This document shows, one piece after another, positions 1 to 5,486 of a stretch of 5,534 bases of DNA (position 1 is its first letter; each line of letters opens with the position of its first letter). This DNA is from an uncultured Bacilli bacterium (GTDB lineage Bacteria > Bacillota_I > Bacilli_A > RF39 > UBA660): assembly GCA_944359735.1 (NCBI GenBank), contig CALVTA010000072.1:1-5534 (forward strand). Reading direction: 5' to 3'. The position numbers and the translations under genes were made by a program. A model generated the notes under the pieces. That model ran no database searches. It was not told the origin of the DNA and saw only the letters and a list, made by a program, of their open reading frames with translations.

Positions 1-1
1 A

Positions 2-30
2 TTGCTACATCCTTTCTTATTATGTAGTAA
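2..30. repeat. Imperfect inverted repeat at the left edge
   Basis: Bases 2-10 (TTGCTACAT) can pair with 22-30 (ATGTAGTAA), nine pairs with one G-T, around an 11-base pyrimidine-rich loop. There is no T-run after it on either strand, so it does not look like a classical terminator. It may be the tail of something belonging to the unseen upstream region. No gene is visible in bases 1-150. Confidence 0.3.
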
Positions 31-93
31 TAATTATATCAGATTTTCTTTGCGAAAAAATTTACTCTTTTTTGCTGTGTTACGAAAATTAAT

Positions 94-122
94 TTGCTTT
101 TCACTTTAATCTATGCTATATT
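94..122 (+). promoter_or_regulatory. Extended -10 promoter for the signal peptidase gene
   Basis: A -35-like TTGCTT (94-99) is followed after 17 bases by TATATT (117-122). The -10 box is preceded by TGC, giving an extended -10 (TGn). Transcription would begin near 129, leaving a leader of about 30 bases before the ATG at 158. The match to the sigma-70/SigA consensus is read from the sequence; activity is inferred. Confidence 0.6.
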
Positions 123-157
123 TTATCTGTTATGTTATATAGAAAAGAGTAATGATT

Positions 158-682
158 ATGGATTGGTTAACTGTTAAAGAGTTTATAAAAGATTCAATAA
201 AATTTATTTTTATAGTTTTTATATTGATATTTTTAATGGTTTATGTGGTGTCTGTTACACAAGTAGTAGGAGATTCTATGAGTCCTACTTTAAATAATCA
301 GGATGTTTTAATTTTGAATAAAGCTAAGTATAGGTTTTCAGATATAAAACGTGGAGATATAATTGCTTTTACTTATGAAGATACAAAATATTTAATTAAA
401 CGGGTTATAGGACTTCCAGGTGATCACATATCTATTATAGATAATAAAGTTTATATAAATGGAAGATATTATGTTGAGGATTATTTAAAAGATGTTGATA
501 CGCCTGATTTTGATTTGCAAGATTTAGGATATAATGAAGTTCCTAGTGGTATGTATTTCGTGTTGGGTGACAATAGGGATAATTCTCTTGATAGTAGAAA
601 AATAGGATTGGTTGAAGAGAATGAAATTATTGGGGAAATTGCTGTAAGATTTTGGCCAATTACTAGTTTTAGGCTGTTTTAA
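158..682 (+). CDS. lepB: Type I signal peptidase (S26 family)
   Basis: This membrane-bound serine protease removes signal peptides from exported proteins on the outer face of the cytoplasmic membrane. The 174-residue product has one N-terminal membrane segment (about residues 14-33) followed by the catalytic domain. That size and topology match Gram-positive SipS-like enzymes. The nucleophile is Ser40 in GDSMSPTL. The general base is Lys81 in YLIKRVIGLPGD. The conserved box GDNRDNSLDSR lies at residues 137-147. All hallmark boxes of family S26 are present, so the enzyme should be active. An ATG also exists at 152, but the purine-rich AAAGAG at 144-149 is only 2 bases from it and 8 from the ATG at 158, so 158 is preferred; the difference is two residues. 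The enzyme is Lys-type rather than the His-type (SipW/ER-type) variant. The next gene encodes a protein with a classical signal peptide, a plausible substrate. The symbol lepB (sipS-like) is by family, not a proven orthologue. Confidence 0.95.
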   Translation: MDWLTVKEFIKDSIKFIFIVFILIFLMVYVVSVTQVVGDSMSPTLNNQDVLILNKAKYRFSDIKRGDIIAFTYEDTKYLIKRVIGLPGDHISIIDNKVYINGRYYVEDYLKDVDTPDFDLQDLGYNEVPSGMYFVLGDNRDNSLDSRKIGLVEENEIIGEIAVRFWPITSFRLF

Positions 683-714
683 GTATCAAATTTTAAATTT
701 TTGGTGCTTTTTTT
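681..714 (+). terminator. Rho-independent terminator after the signal peptidase gene
   Basis: AAGTATCAAA (681-690) pairs with TTTGGTGCTT (700-709), ten pairs including two G-T pairs, around a 9-base loop. The stem runs into a T-tract ending at 714. It overlaps the last two bases of the TAA stop, so the signal peptidase is probably a one-gene transcript. Confidence 0.7.
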
Positions 715-716
715 GT

Positions 717-746
717 GCAAAAATGTAAAATTTGGTTGCATTTTGC
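717..746. repeat. Inverted repeat overlapping the promoter of the large surface gene
   Basis: GCAAAAATG (717-725) and CATTTTGC (739-746) are inverted copies apart from one extra A, separated by 13 bases. The right arm covers the end of the -35 element at 736-741. The placement would suit an operator bound by a dimeric regulator, but no regulator is encoded nearby and AT-rich DNA gives such repeats by chance. Confidence 0.3.
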
Positions 747-763
747 TAATTTAATGATAAAAT
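736..763 (+). promoter_or_regulatory. Extended -10 promoter for the large surface protein gene
   Basis: TTGCAT (736-741) is followed after 16 bases by TAAAAT (758-763), which is preceded by TGA (755-757) as an extended -10. Transcription would start at about 769-771. The mRNA would then begin just before the ribosome binding site at 772-780, giving a very short leader of about 16 bases. Confidence 0.65.
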
Positions 764-771
764 ATAAGTGC

Positions 772-780
772 AAGGAGAGG
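772..780 (+). promoter_or_regulatory. Ribosome binding site that sets the start of the large gene
   Basis: AAGGAGAGG ends 5 bases before the ATG at 786. A GTG at 768 would extend the frame by six codons. It lies upstream of this site, within a few bases of the -10 box and at or before the predicted transcription start, so it cannot be the real start. Confidence 0.85.
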
Positions 781-785
781 ATTTT

Positions 786-3700
786 ATGAATAAGAAAAAA
801 GCAGGACTTTTAATCATAGTTTTATTCTTGATTATTGGGCTTGGTTCATTTGTTTTTGCAAATCCTGATAACCAAGAAAATTTTGAGGAAGGAGATACAG
901 AAGAAAGAGAAGGACTTGGTTCTGATCGTGTTGAAGATGAGGAAGATTCTTTAGAAGATAATGAATCTGATTCTACATCTATATTGACAGATGGATCAGA
1001 TAATCAAAATAATAATCAAAATTATACATCTAGAAGTATCCAAGGCGGAGTAAGTACAGTTGCTGATAATAGCAATGAAGGAACTGGTAATACTTTTGGA
1101 CCTGGTGATAATGGGCAGGTACCAGTTATTGAAGATTATTATGCTGATGCTTTAAAAGCAGTTGAAAATGCTGAGTCTTCTCTTGCACAAGGTGATGTTG
1201 ACTATGCAGCTAGCCTTGTTGATAAAGTAACTAATCAATCACAAAAAGATGAACTTAATAATCGTCTTGATGCAGTACAAGATATTATTGATGTTACAGC
1301 TTTAATTGAAAGATTAGAGACAATGGTTGCTAATTCTACTGATAGAGATGATATTGTTGATTCAATAAGTTATCGTAATGATGAAAAAGTAGAAGAGTTA
1401 GTAAATAATTTAGTTGATGGTACTGCTAAAGATAATTTAGCAGATCGACTTGATGCTGTTAATAAAATACTAAACGATAACGATAGTCCGGTTATTAGTG
1501 GTATTGATAATAATAGTTTCACAAGAAAAGATAGCGTTGCTTTAACAATAAGTGATGATAATGAAGTTACTACTAAGGTAACATTAAATGGTAATGAAAT
1601 AGGTTATACTCATAAGTTTACTGAAGAAGGAACTTATGTAGTAACTGTTGTTGATGCAGCTTTTAATGAAACAACATTGACATTTACAATAGATAGAACT
1701 GCTCCAGTTATAAATGGTGTAGAAAATGGTGGATATTATAATCATGATGTAACAATTACTATTGATGAAGAAAATATTCAAAATGCTAAATATCAATATA
1801 ATGGTAAATGGTATTCATTTGAATCAGGAGATACATTTACAGAAGAAGGAACATATTTTGTAAGAGTAACAGATAAAGCTTATAATAAGAAAGCAGAATT
1901 AACATTTACAATTGATAAAACTTCACCAGAAGTTTTGAATATTACTCAGGAGTATGAAGATAAAGAAAATGGTAGAATAAAAGTTACCATTACAACTTCA
2001 GAAGAAATATATGGTGAATCTGTAAATAACTATGGTTGGAGAAAAGTAGGAGAAAATACTTATGTAAATTATTTCTACAAAACTAAAGATGTAACAATAA
2101 ATGCTACTGATAAGGCAGGAAATGCTTTAGTTTATACATTCACAGTTGATATGACTGCTCCAGTTGTTAAATCATTGGGTATTACAGATATTAATGAGTA
2201 TAAAGATGAAGTAGGTAAATTATATGTTAAGAATGGTGATACTGTTCGTGTATTAATTTACTTTGAGGAAAAGTTAGGAACTGAGCCTACAGTTAAATTA
2301 GGTAGTAAAGAGTTCACTGCTACATATCGTGAGGCTAGCTCAAAACCAGAATCTAATAGTTATGCTTATTATGCAGATATTAAGATTACTAAAGATATGA
2401 ATTTAAGTGATGGTGTAGTTTCATTTGAAGTTTATGGATATACTGATGTTATTGGAAATATTGGTACTAAATTGACAGAAGCTAATGTTAATATGTCAGC
2501 TTATCCAAGTGTTACTTTGGATAATACAAAGCCAGTTTTAAATTTTAATAATGGCTTCATTACTTCAGAATATACTGTTGAAGCTACAGATGATAATTTT
2601 GACTATATGACTGTTCAATATTATGATGGACGTGAAATGCAAACTATTGATGGTAATACATTTGCTTTAGATAGCGAAGGTGATAATGTTCGTTATAATA
2701 TTAAAGCATATGATAAAGCAGGTAATGTTTCTGAATATAGAGACATTTATCTAGATAATGTTAAACCAGTTATTGAAGGTGCTTCTACTAATGGTGTTTA
2801 TAAAGAAGTGACTTTGAATATTAGTGATGGTAGTTTAAAGAAAGTGGTTCTTGTAAAAGAAGATGGTACTGAAGAAGTATTACAAGATTATGAAGATAAT
2901 TATACAACTAAGAAAATGACGTTTGAAAAAACGTATAATGTAGAAGGTACTTATGAAATTAAAGCTGTTGATAGAAATAAAAATGAGTCAACAATCATAT
3001 TTACAATTGATAAGACAAAGCCAGTAATTACAGGTGCAGAAAATGGAAAATATTATCGTGAAGATGTAGTACTTAATATTGATGATAAGAATCCAGGAAC
3101 AATTCATTTACATAAAGATGGTGAACTAGTTAAAAATTATAAATTAGGTACACCATTGACAGAAGAAGGAATATATAGTGTATATGCTTCAGATAAAGCA
3201 GGTAATAAGTCTGCTACAGTTGAATTTGTTATTGATAAAACTTCACCAGTAGTAATAGGTGTAGAAAATGGTGGATATTATCGTGAAGATGTAACTCTAA
3301 CAATTGATGAAGTAAATCTTCAAAATGCTAAGTATCAAAAAGATGGTGGTAAATGGACTTCATTTAAATCAGGAGATACATTTACAGAAGAAGGAACATA
3401 TTTTGTAAGAGTAACAGACAAAGCTTATAATAAGAAAGCAGAATTAACATTCACAATAGATAAGACAAAGCCAGTAGTAACAGGCGCAGAAAATGGAAAA
3501 TATTATCGTGAAGATGTAGTACTTAATATTGATGATAAGAATCCAGGAACAATTCATTTACATAAAGATGGTGAACTAGTTAAAAATTATAAATTAGGTA
3601 CACCATTGACAGAAGAAGGAATATATAGTGTATATGCTTCAGATAAAGCAGGTAATAAGTCTGCTACAGTTGAATTTGTTATTGATAAAACTTCACCAGT

Positions 3701-4700
3701 AGTAATAGGTGTAGAAAATGGTGGATATTATCGTGAAGATGTAACTCTAACAATTGATGAAGTAAATCTTCAAAATGCTAAGTATCAAAAAGATGGTGGT
3801 AAATGGACTTCATTTAAATCAGGAGATACATTTACAGAAGAAGGAACATATTTTGTAAGAGTAACAGACAAAGCTTATAATAAGAAAGCAGAATTAACAT
3901 TCACAATTGATAAAACTCCTGTTGCTTTAGTTGAATTAAGAGTTAATTCTTCTAATTTAAATAATCAATATGCAAAAGTAGGAGATTCTTTTGGAATTTA
4001 TCTAACTGTAAATGAAGAATTAAGAGAAAATCCTATATTTACTGTAAATGGCAAGGAGTATAAAGTTAATCAGACTGAGACAGTTAATAGTGGATATAAA
4101 TATGCAGTAGTTTATAAAGTTACTGATGATATGGAAGAAGGAGAAATAAGCTTTACTATTTCTAATATCTATGATAAAGCTGGAAATAAACTAGATGATT
4201 TATCAAATAAAGATACTAATCAGAAAGTAGTAATTGATAAAACTGCTCCTACTGCAACAGTTACTTATAATACAGTAGATCCTACAAATCATAGCGTTAT
4301 TGCTACTTTAACAGCAAGTGAGGATGTAAAAGTTTTAAATGCTGGTACCTGGAATCCTGATGGTGGATATGCTACTATATTTAGAAAATCATATCCTGAA
4401 AATAAAACTCAAACTGTAACAATTGAAGACAGAGCAGGAAATCAAAGTACAGTAGAAGTAGTTATTAATAACATTGATAAAATTGGACCAACAGCTACTT
4501 ATACTGTTGTAGATGCTAACAGAGAAGATAATGGTCATTTTGTAACATTCACTTTTGATGAGGCAATTGATGAAACATCACTTCCTCAAGGTATGTCAAA
4601 GGTTAGTGATAACACTTATACAAAAATGTATTATAAAGCTGGAAGCTTAACAGTTAAAGATGTATTAGGAAATACTTCGACTATTGAATTTGAATTTTAA
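786..4700 (+). CDS. Giant secreted multi-Ig-domain surface protein (putative adhesin)
   Basis: The 1304-residue product begins with a clear signal peptide: KKK at residues 3-5, a hydrophobic core, and a likely cut after VFA at residue 25. Residues 26-119 are an acidic, Asn/Ser/Gly-rich linker. Residues 120-233 hold two helical modules, each ending in a RLDAV motif. From about residue 233 come roughly thirteen beta-rich domains, mostly 73-85 residues and two longer (about 124 and 109). Most boundaries carry an IDKT-P type motif and most domains a DKAGN or DKAYN motif, typical of bacterial group 3 Ig-like domains. Approximate first residues are 234, 306, 380, 458, 582, 660, 745, 820, 895, 970, 1045, 1154 and 1232. 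Domains 7-8 are repeated as 9-10 with one residue changed. No cysteine is present. The chain stops inside the last Ig-like domain: there is no LPXTG, hydrophobic tail, SLH, LysM or GW module. A role as adhesin or extracellular scaffold is inferred; no enzymatic domain is recognisable. It has its own promoter and terminator. Confidence 0.9.
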   Translation: MNKKKAGLLIIVLFLIIGLGSFVFANPDNQENFEEGDTEEREGLGSDRVEDEEDSLEDNESDSTSILTDGSDNQNNNQNYTSRSIQGGVSTVADNSNEGTGNTFGPGDNGQVPVIEDYYADALKAVENAESSLAQGDVDYAASLVDKVTNQSQKDELNNRLDAVQDIIDVTALIERLETMVANSTDRDDIVDSISYRNDEKVEELVNNLVDGTAKDNLADRLDAVNKILNDNDSPVISGIDNNSFTRKDSVALTISDDNEVTTKVTLNGNEIGYTHKFTEEGTYVVTVVDAAFNETTLTFTIDRTAPVINGVENGGYYNHDVTITIDEENIQNAKYQYNGKWYSFESGDTFTEEGTYFVRVTDKAYNKKAELTFTIDKTSPEVLNITQEYEDKENGRIKVTITTSEEIYGESVNNYGWRKVGENTYVNYFYKTKDVTINATDKAGNALVYTFTVDMTAPVVKSLGITDINEYKDEVGKLYVKNGDTVRVLIYFEEKLGTEPTVKLGSKEFTATYREASSKPESNSYAYYADIKITKDMNLSDGVVSFEVYGYTDVIGNIGTKLTEANVNMSAYPSVTLDNTKPVLNFNNGFITSEYTVEATDDNFDYMTVQYYDGREMQTIDGNTFALDSEGDNVRYNIKAYDKAGNVSEYRDIYLDNVKPVIEGASTNGVYKEVTLNISDGSLKKVVLVKEDGTEEVLQDYEDNYTTKKMTFEKTYNVEGTYEIKAVDRNKNESTIIFTIDKTKPVITGAENGKYYREDVVLNIDDKNPGTIHLHKDGELVKNYKLGTPLTEEGIYSVYASDKAGNKSATVEFVIDKTSPVVIGVENGGYYREDVTLTIDEVNLQNAKYQKDGGKWTSFKSGDTFTEEGTYFVRVTDKAYNKKAELTFTIDKTKPVVTGAENGKYYREDVVLNIDDKNPGTIHLHKDGELVKNYKLGTPLTEEGIYSVYASDKAGNKSATVEFVIDKTSPVVIGVENGGYYREDVTLTIDEVNLQNAKYQKDGGKWTSFKSGDTFTEEGTYFVRVTDKAYNKKAELTFTIDKTPVALVELRVNSSNLNNQYAKVGDSFGIYLTVNEELRENPIFTVNGKEYKVNQTETVNSGYKYAVVYKVTDDMEEGEISFTISNIYDKAGNKLDDLSNKDTNQKVVIDKTAPTATVTYNTVDPTNHSVIATLTASEDVKVLNAGTWNPDGGYATIFRKSYPENKTQTVTIEDRAGNQSTVEVVINNIDKIGPTATYTVVDANREDNGHFVTFTFDEAIDETSLPQGMSKVSDNTYTKMYYKAGSLTVKDVLGNTSTIEFEF
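1143..1478 (+). other. Two tandem helical modules in the surface protein
   Basis: Residues 120-170 and 171-231 of the large protein are predicted by eye to be helical, with heptad-like hydrophobic spacing. Both end in a similar pattern: K, D, one or two residues, L, then a spaced RLDAV and a short I-rich helix end. They resemble the small three-helix spacer modules (FIVAR-like) found in many Firmicute surface proteins between signal peptide and Ig domains. The exact family is not certain. Confidence 0.5.
1824..1905 (+). repeat. 82-base block shared with the distal duplicated Ig domains
   Basis: This stretch, in the second Ig-like domain, matches 3369-3450 and 3819-3900 with a single difference (T at 1874 against C at 3419 and 3869). 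It encodes the segment from SGDTFTEEGTY to the start of the IDKT boundary. The first half of the same domain is clearly more diverged from domains 8 and 10, so the near-identity is local. Confidence 0.9.
3001..3450 (+). repeat. Tandem 450-bp duplication, first copy
   Basis: The unit spans two Ig-like domains (types A and B) of the large surface protein. It is followed directly and in frame by a second copy at a 450-base offset. The copies differ at five positions only (3002, 3008, 3027, 3029 and 3035), all in the first 35 bases. The exact match runs 422 bases, 3036-3457 against 3486-3907. Confidence 0.97.
3451..3900 (+). repeat. Tandem 450-bp duplication, second copy
   Basis: Second copy of the A-B pair of Ig-like domains. 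Of the five differences from the first copy, three are silent and two fall in one codon (ATT to GTA), changing one Ile to Val, so the two 150-residue stretches differ at one residue. After 3907 the sequence diverges into an unrelated longer Ig-like domain. Confidence 0.97.
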
Positions 4701-4702
4701 AA

Positions 4703-4745
4703 GACTCTTTGTCAAATAGTGTTGGTAGACAATAATTTGATACAA
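4703..4745. repeat. Imperfect inverted repeat just after the surface gene
   Basis: TTGTCAAAT (4709-4717) can pair with ATTTGATACAA (4735-4745) with a two-base bulge. The left part, starting GACTCTTTGTCAAA and continuing to GTTGG, also resembles from memory the terminal inverted repeats of some ISL3-family insertion sequences. No transposase is near, so at most this is a solo end or a remnant. Confidence 0.3.
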
Positions 4746-4760
4746 GAAATTGATAATATG

Positions 4761-4784
4761 AAGGATGATTTTTATCATCCTTTT
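4761..4784 (+). terminator. Strong Rho-independent terminator after the surface gene
   Basis: AAGGATGAT (4761-4769) and ATCATCCTT (4774-4782) form a perfect 9-bp stem around a TTTT loop, followed by TTTT (4781-4784). It is flanked by A-rich sequence on the left, so it could also work weakly in the opposite direction. Confidence 0.85.
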
Positions 4785-4924
4785 ATAATATAAAAAAATA
4801 AGAATAGTCTATGACAAATATATATCGTTGAAGTGTTTATATTATAATCCATGACTTTGTTTTTTTTATTATTCGTGGAGGGTTAATAAAAGTTTATAAA
4901 TAATAAATATCCCAATGAAATTAA
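4785..4924. other. Intergenic stretch without a gene
   Basis: The AT-rich gap holds a perfect but poorly supported -10-like TATAAT (4843-4848) with no good -35, a run of eight T at 4860-4867, and a ribosome-binding-site-like GGAGGG (4877-4882). No start codon follows at usable distance and the frames close at once. The only small frame (ATG at 4851, 11 codons) has no binding site. It may be decayed gene sequence or neutral spacer. Confidence 0.4.
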
Positions 4925-4954
4925 TTGACCTTTTATTTTTTTGTGTGATATACT
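4925..4954 (+). promoter_or_regulatory. Extended -10 promoter for the PH-domain gene
   Basis: TTGACC (4925-4930) is followed after 18 bases by TATACT (4949-4954), preceded by TGA (4946-4948) as an extended -10. Transcription from about 4961 would give a leader of about 18 bases containing the binding site GAGGTGG (4968-4974) before the ATG at 4979. Confidence 0.75.
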
Positions 4955-4978
4955 TAAGATGTTTAATGAGGTGGCAGT

Positions 4979-5371
4979 ATGGCGTATATAAAGTTTAAAG
5001 AATTATCTAAATATTTTGATTTTAAGGAAGAAATAGAACCGGATAAATTGCCGAATTATGCAAGGGAATATGTTAGTAGTAAAGAAGAAATATTACTTGG
5101 TTATAAAAATAATAAAGATTATGCTGTTTTTACGGATAAAAGAATGATTTTATTTGATCGTGATACTTTAGCTATGTATTATAAAAAAATTCATATTTTT
5201 CCTTATACATCTATATCTAGTAGTGCAATTAACTTTAAACCTGGTAAAGTAGAATTGTTATTTAGTTTTGATAGTGGTTATCAACTGCATGTTAATTTTA
5301 TTGAGATGAATCATGCTAAAAAAGAGCAATTAAAAATAATTTATAAATTAATGATGGAGAAAAAGCTTTAA
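4979..5371 (+). CDS. Bacterial PH-domain protein (YvbH-like, bPH_1 type)
   Basis: The 130-residue protein has no signal peptide, membrane segment or cysteine, so it is probably cytoplasmic. Residues 1-36 form a charged, partly helical lead-in. From about residue 37 the sequence fits the small bacterial PH domain family related to Bacillus YvbH: an acidic EEILLG start, then FTDKRMILFD at residues 51-60, PYTSI at 75-79, and alternating hydrophobic strands. A closing helix fits the PH fold. The family's biochemical role is not established; membrane or protein binding is assumed from the fold only. The start is supported by GAGGTGG four bases upstream of the ATG and a good promoter. It is monocistronic, with a hairpin at its stop codon. 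It shares no obvious functional link with the surface protein or the signal peptidase. Confidence 0.8.
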   Translation: MAYIKFKELSKYFDFKEEIEPDKLPNYAREYVSSKEEILLGYKNNKDYAVFTDKRMILFDRDTLAMYYKKIHIFPYTSISSSAINFKPGKVELLFSFDSGYQLHVNFIEMNHAKKEQLKIIYKLMMEKKL

Positions 5372-5384
5372 AAATAGCTTTTTT
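5360..5384 (+). terminator. Short terminator overlapping the end of the PH-domain gene
   Basis: AAAAAGCT (5360-5367) pairs with AGCTTTTT (5376-5383) around an 8-base loop, and the right arm ends in a T-tract to 5384. The stem lies partly inside the last codons and the stop. It is mostly A-T pairs, so it is probably a modest terminator. Confidence 0.55.
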
Positions 5385-5430
5385 ATCTATAAAGAAATTG
5401 CGTTGTTTTAGATAAAATCGAATTTATGTA

Positions 5431-5460
5431 TTGACGAACGTATATTTTATATAGTAGACT
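5431..5460 (+). promoter_or_regulatory. Possible promoter for the truncated right-end gene
   Basis: TTGACG (5431-5436) is followed after 18 bases by TAGACT (5455-5460), four of six matches to the -10 consensus and without the TG extension seen at the other promoters. ACGAAC (5434-5439) and GTTCGT (5478-5483) are inverted copies bracketing this region. If an insertion sequence starts here, its left end lies within about 5385-5486, but no boundary can be fixed. Confidence 0.35.
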
Positions 5461-5486
5461 TAAGTTACTAAAGGGAGGTTCGTATT

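Noticed and set aside
43..63. A/T-rich inverted repeat around TGCG upstream of the first promoter
   Set aside because: It is mismatched and made of A and T runs, as expected by chance in DNA of this composition.
152..157. ATG at 152 as the signal peptidase start
   Set aside because: The purine-rich stretch at 144-149 is too close to it (2 bases); the ATG at 158 has normal spacing. The difference is two residues and cannot be settled from sequence alone.
768..785. Upstream GTG start for the large gene
   Set aside because: It precedes the ribosome binding site at 772-780, falls at or before the predicted transcription start, and would put six extra residues, including acidic ones, ahead of a normal signal peptide.
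1584..1796. 70-codon open frame on the minus strand
   Set aside because: It lies wholly inside the large surface gene, its product is Ile/Ser/Tyr/Cys-rich as expected from the complement of AT-rich coding DNA, and it has no ribosome binding site.
3001..3900. Mobile element or CRISPR-like array
   Set aside because: The repeats are in frame, tandem, without spacers, and encode Ig-like domains; they are an internal gene duplication.
4851..4886. Short open frame of 11 codons in the intergenic gap
   Set aside because: There is no ribosome binding site before its ATG and it is mostly a translated T-run.
4925..4978. Riboswitch or structured leader before the PH-domain gene
   Set aside because: The predicted leader is only about 18 bases, too short for any known riboswitch or T-box.
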